A DNA stretch of 64,000 nucleotides, from the NCBI RefSeq assembly GCF_018320785.1, contig NC_054885.1, forward strand, positions 12,522,421 through 12,586,420, written 5' to 3'. Every line of letters starts with the position of its first letter. The stretch's first letter is position 1. Below are positions 59,833-64,000 of this stretch, in pieces. The position numbers were made by a program, and so were the translations under genes. The DNA is from Cheilinus undulatus (lineage: Eukaryota; Chordata; Actinopteri; Labriformes; Labridae). The notes beneath the pieces were generated by a model. It did no database searches. It was not told the DNA's origin and worked only from the letters and a program-made list of their open reading frames with translations.

Positions 59833-59884
<52 letters not shown>

Positions 59885-59886
59885 AG
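59831..59886. repeat. (GAAA)n microsatellite abutting an mmd2 splice acceptor
   Basis: About 14 tetranucleotide units. On the mmd2 (minus) strand it reads (CTTT)n and runs directly into the acceptor TTTCAG|G at 59,829, so it supplies the whole polypyrimidine tract of that exon. Confidence 0.95.
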
Positions 59887-60454
59887 CAGAGCTTTACTGA
59901 AAATGAAGTAGAGCTTTAAGAGTTAACAGCGTGTGTATTTATGTGTGTGGTTGTGTGTTTGATGGTCATTCTTGGCGGATTTACAGGACTCTAATCCACA
60001 TCACGTTGTCTGAATTTTTATGTTCCTCATCGTTTCTGGGGCTACTGTCTGTGTTGCTATGCCAAACATGAATGTCACTGCCAGTACAAGAACAACAGGA
60101 TACCACAGACCGCTTACATTGAATACATTTGCATCATTTTTTTCTTGCTGTGATACTACCAGCAATGTTACATCTGTGTGAGTGTGAGCATGTGTGTTAT
60201 GTGGGCTATGTAATCAGCAGTAAATCTCTCAATCCCGGCTTACAGGGGGGAAAACACATCTGGAGATGTTACGAAACCACATTTCATACGTCAAGATGAA
60301 CACACGTACACGAACAAACACAAACACATTAGTTTGCATGTGTGCTTTTCATGCAGGGGCCACAGGTGTGTCTCTTTCAGTCAGTTGGGTTATTTGATTA
60401 CACATGTAGGCCGACAGCTCATCATAACACCCTGGCATCATGCCTCATACACAA

Positions 60455-60456
60455 CA

Positions 60457-60484
<28 letters not shown>
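60455..60484. repeat. (CA)n microsatellite
   Basis: About 14 dinucleotide units. The surrounding 59.9-61.1 kb shows no coding exon, including none that I can match to the expected first coding exon of mmd2. Confidence 0.9.
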
Positions 60485-60487
<3 letters not shown>

Positions 60488-61254
60488 TATTCCATAGCTG
60501 TTTGCTATAACAGTGTGTTAATTCTGCACCATCACAGGAGCATTCAGGAGAAATTAAATGACAAACAATGACAAATCTTCAATTATATGTTGTACAAACA
60601 CCTGATTACCAAAACTCTTCAAAACATCCTTCAAAAATTTCAGAATCCAGTCATCCAAGCTTGTCATACATTTGTTTAAAAACAAAACTGAACAGCCTTA
60701 AAATGATTTTTTTTAAAGTTAAAATTTGGAAGAATGGGTAGAAGAATACTTAATGAACACATTTTATTTCTTGTGTAGGAGTTTCATCGCCAAAACTAAC
60801 ACTCTGACTGACAGATACATGCCTTCAATAGGGATGAATATCAAAATCCAGCACCATCATGGTACTGGTACCAAAACATCCTATACCTACCACTCTGAAT
60901 TATATGGCAGATTTTAGTGCTTTATTTTGGTACCTGACTCTCCATCCCTCCAAATGAAAGGCACAAACTGTGTTATATATGAGCCTCTTTCATAATAAGC
61001 TAAATCTTTACTTATATGTCCTATTGGCATCTTTTTAAGATCTTCCTTTGAATCATTTATAATTCCAAGACAACTTTTATTCACCCACCATATTTACCAC
61101 ACTTTTTACCTTTTAAGAGTATTGATTTAGGCACAGACGCCATTTTAAAAGTATTGATTTGGCACCAGTATTGGGAAAAAATGCCCAACCCTGGCCTTCA
61201 AAAGTAACATAAAGGCAAAACATTAAAAGTTCAGTCTGTGGTAGTGTGATCTGT

Positions 61255-62960
61255 AAATATCCTATAGCAAGGGATGAACATGTGGCCCCATGACCATGAA
61301 GTTTGATCAGTAACATCAAAACAGTTCACCCTTGAATAAAAATGGATGTTTGTGAGAAGTTTTAAGAAAATCCATGAAAGCTTTTGAGATATGGCATTCA
61401 CAAGCAAGGGATGAACATGAGGCCCAGTGACTTACACCTGCCAGTGAATTACAGCATCCAAAATCTAATACTTTCATCCTTGAGTCAGAAAGAACAAATG
61501 TGCAAAGTTTGTCAAAAACTCCTCAAAGCAGTTTTAAGAATTCCTGTTCACAAGCAAAGGATGAAAATGAGCTTCCATGACTTGACCTTTGGCTGCTAAA
61601 ATCTAAATAGTTTATCCTTGAGTATGAATGGATAGTTATGAGAAGCTTGTCAAAATATTTTTGAAGCATTCTTGACACATCATGTTCTCATGCAAGGGAT
61701 GAACATAAGGCCTAGTGACATTAACCTGAGACCTACAGCCTCCAAAATCTAAGGTTGATCATTAGGTCAGAAGGAACAAATGTGCAAAGTTTGAAGAACA
61801 TCCCTTTTAGTGTTCTTGAGATATCACATTCACAAGCAAAGGATTAACATAAGCCTCAGTGACTTGACCTTTGGCTGCTAACATCAAGAAAGTTGAACAT
61901 AAGGTCCAGTGACATTAATCTAGGATCTACAGCATCCAGAATCTAAGAAGTTCATCCTTAAGTTAGAGGAACCAAATGTACAAAGTTTGAAGAAAATCCC
62001 TCGTAGTGTTCTTGAGATACCACATTCATATGCAAGGGATGAACGTAAGGCTCAGAGACATTAACCTGTGACCTACAGCTTCCAAAATCTAAGAACTTCA
62101 TCCTTAAGTCAGAGAGAACATGTGTGCGAGGTTTGTCAAATATCTCTCAAAGCATTTTGAGCATCTTGAGACATCTGTTCACAAGCAAGGGATGAACATG
62201 AGGCCCAGTGACCTAAACCTCCAAAATCAGCGAAGTCCATCCTTAAATCAGAGGGATGATATTCCTCACAGTGTTCTTGAGGTATCACATTCACAAGCAA
62301 GAGATGAAAATGAGACCTGATGAGCTTGACTTTTGATTTCTCACATCTAAAAATTTCTTACGTAAGTCAGAATGAGTGTTTGTGCAAATTTTAAGAATAA
62401 TGGCTAAAAGCATTCTTGAACTATTATGGTCATTATAAAGGGACGGACATGAGGCCCAATGACCTTGATCTTTGAGCATCAAAATCGAATCAGTTCGTCC
62501 CTAGGCCAAACTGGAAATATGTCAGAAGCTTTAAGAAAATCCTTCTTAGTGCTCTTGTGATATCAAGTTTACAAGCAAGGGATGAACATGAGGTCCAATT
62601 ACATAAACCTGTGACCCATGAGCTCCAAAATCTAAGATGTTATTCCTTATGTCAGTGTTATCTACATGTGTGCAAGGTTTGTAAAAAATCCCTCAAAGTG
62701 TCTTGAGATATTGTGTTCACAAGACAGGGATGAACATGAGGCCATACTGGCCTTGATCTTTGACCTAGGGCCTACAAAATCACATCAGTTCATCCTTAAG
62801 TCAGAGTTGACATTAGTTCAAAGTTTGCACAAAGTCCCACATAGCATTTTTGATATATTGTGTTTATAAGAAAGGGATGAACATGAGGCCTTTTGAACCA
62901 TGAACTCCAAAATCTAAACAGCTAATGTTTAAGTCAGTGTGGACATTTGTGCTATTGGCA
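61255..62960. repeat. ~143-bp tandem satellite, about 12 units
   Basis: The core CACAAGCAAGGGATGAACAT and GAGGCCCAGTGAC recurs near 61,268, 61,406, 61,553, 61,695, 61,838, 62,034, 62,187, 62,299, 62,442, 62,578, 62,729 and 62,873, mostly 136-153 bp apart. Each unit carries TCATCCTTAAGTCAGAG-, GTTTGTCAAAAA- and CTTGAGATATCACATTC-like segments. Fish genomes commonly hold this repeat. Short open frames in it are artefacts. Confidence 0.85.
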
Positions 62961-64000
62961 CTGAGGCATTACAATAAGTAAAATAAGTATTTGAGGGCAT
63001 TTTGAAGTAACTAATAGGTCTGTTTTTTTAGTATATTTTAATGCTGAAGAATTATGCACTTAGGTTTCAGTGTGTGGTAAAAGACACCTTTCTAGATTGT
63101 AAAAATGAGTCGTATATCATCAACTTTTAACAAGCAAAGAGACACAAAGACATTGAATATCTGTAGGTCATTTCTGCTTGATGTATGAGTTTGGCTGTGT
63201 TCAATTATTGGAAGTATGGTTTTATGCACCAGCTACTAGGACCCTCATGACACGAGCACGTCCTGTTGTTGTAGGTCTGGCTGCTGGATCACAAGACATC
63301 TGGGCTTTCTAGCTCTGATTCACACTAATCATAAACAAACAGATTTGTTTCTTACTTACTTGCACTGCAGGACATAAGGAGCCACTTCCTCATGCTAATT
63401 TATTTTCTATTTATAGACTTCTCGGCACATTTAATGGTAATAAAGACCCATCATCAACCTTATTCAAGTCCCATTTACACATGAATGTCTTAAGTATTTC
63501 TTGCAATGCGAACAATAAATTCATTCAATGTTTCAAGGTGGGGGCAGAAAATACTGGCTTAAGACTACTTAATTCATCTTTTTCATATGACCGCCATTTT
63601 CCTTTGACACAAGCTCAAGGTGGCTGGCTTAAATGTTGGAATAAAGCCCTGTGTTTGTTTTTGCCTGTCTGTTGGTTTGTTTGTTTGTAACTTCAGTAAA
63701 CCAAACAACTTACTTTTACGTTCTTCTTACAGCGCCAATTTCAAACTTTTAGTTTTGTACCTTTGCTATATAACTTCAAAAATAAACTGTTTTTGCTGTT
63801 TTAGCAGGCAGAAATGAAAATCACTGATCATCAATATGTGAGTTTTTAGAAGGATTAAGACACGTTGAGAACATTTAAAATTGATGTTGGTTTTAAAGAA
63901 TGACTTTTTTAGGTGGAACTGATATTTTTTCCCCAAATTATGTGGGTTTGTTGGCATTCTAAATCTACATTCGTATTTAAAATTGCTTTGATATTGTAAC
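62961..64000. other. right-edge stretch, no gene seen
   Basis: Probably mmd2 intron 1, since the first coding exon of mmd2 has not appeared. Only short low-similarity open frames are present. No promoter-like CpG segment is evident. Confidence 0.4.

Noticed and set aside
61255..62960. CRISPR-like array
   Set aside because: The units are about 143 bp and diverged along their whole length, with no short constant repeat and unique spacer pattern, in a vertebrate genome.

Overview
The window is nuclear DNA of a ray-finned (teleost) fish. Three vertebrate genes can be followed exon by exon through GT-AG introns, many of them only 75-150 bp long. The AT-rich introns and intergenic stretches are full of teleost-type repeats: several degraded Tc1-like transposons, fold-back MITEs, LINE tails, minisatellites and microsatellites. 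There is no prokaryotic content, CRISPR array, rRNA or complete tRNA. Gene identity comes from reading the translated exons against the families as I know them; no search was run.

Layout. (1) 169-15,337, minus strand: 21 coding exons of card11 (CARMA1), giving about 1,012 codons from the CARD through the coiled coil, linker, PDZ-like and SH3 regions into the start of the guanylate-kinase-like domain. The last ~150 residues lie beyond the left edge. A candidate non-coding first exon with a GC-rich promoter sits near 31.74-31.93 kb, which makes intron 1 about 16 kb of mostly repeats. (2) 35,150-47,174, plus strand: a complete 18-exon ap5z1 gene (AP-5 zeta subunit). The exons join in phase to 820 residues, close to the mammalian length. 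(3) 51,343-59,828, minus strand: six exons of mmd2 (PAQR10-type membrane protein), complete except for a short first exon that should lie beyond the right edge. card11 and ap5z1 are divergent (about 3.2 kb between the inferred card11 start and ap5z1) and ap5z1 and mmd2 are convergent. The human orthologues all lie on 7p22, so this looks like a conserved neighbourhood. The genes are not functionally linked as an operon would be: CARD11 is a lymphocyte NF-kB scaffold, AP5Z1 a late-endosome trafficking adaptor subunit, and MMD2 a Golgi-type seven-helix protein.

I did not find a new multi-gene system. The strongest leads are structural: a card11 exon whose reading frame runs on into a same-strand LINE remnant with an intronic polyadenylation signal (possible MAGUK-less isoform); a 445-bp fold-back element made of minisatellite arms inside that LINE; inversely oriented repeat arrays flanking card11 exons 4-6 (circular-RNA geometry); a 63-bp tandem array of near-perfect palindromes; a ~305-bp higher-order repeat made from the DNA-binding segment of a Tc1 transposase; a polymorphic-looking microsatellite that forms the polypyrimidine tract of an mmd2 exon; a stop-free 96-nt in-frame intron and an overlapping uORF in ap5z1; and an unidentified coding-like relic on the opposite strand in ap5z1 intron 3.
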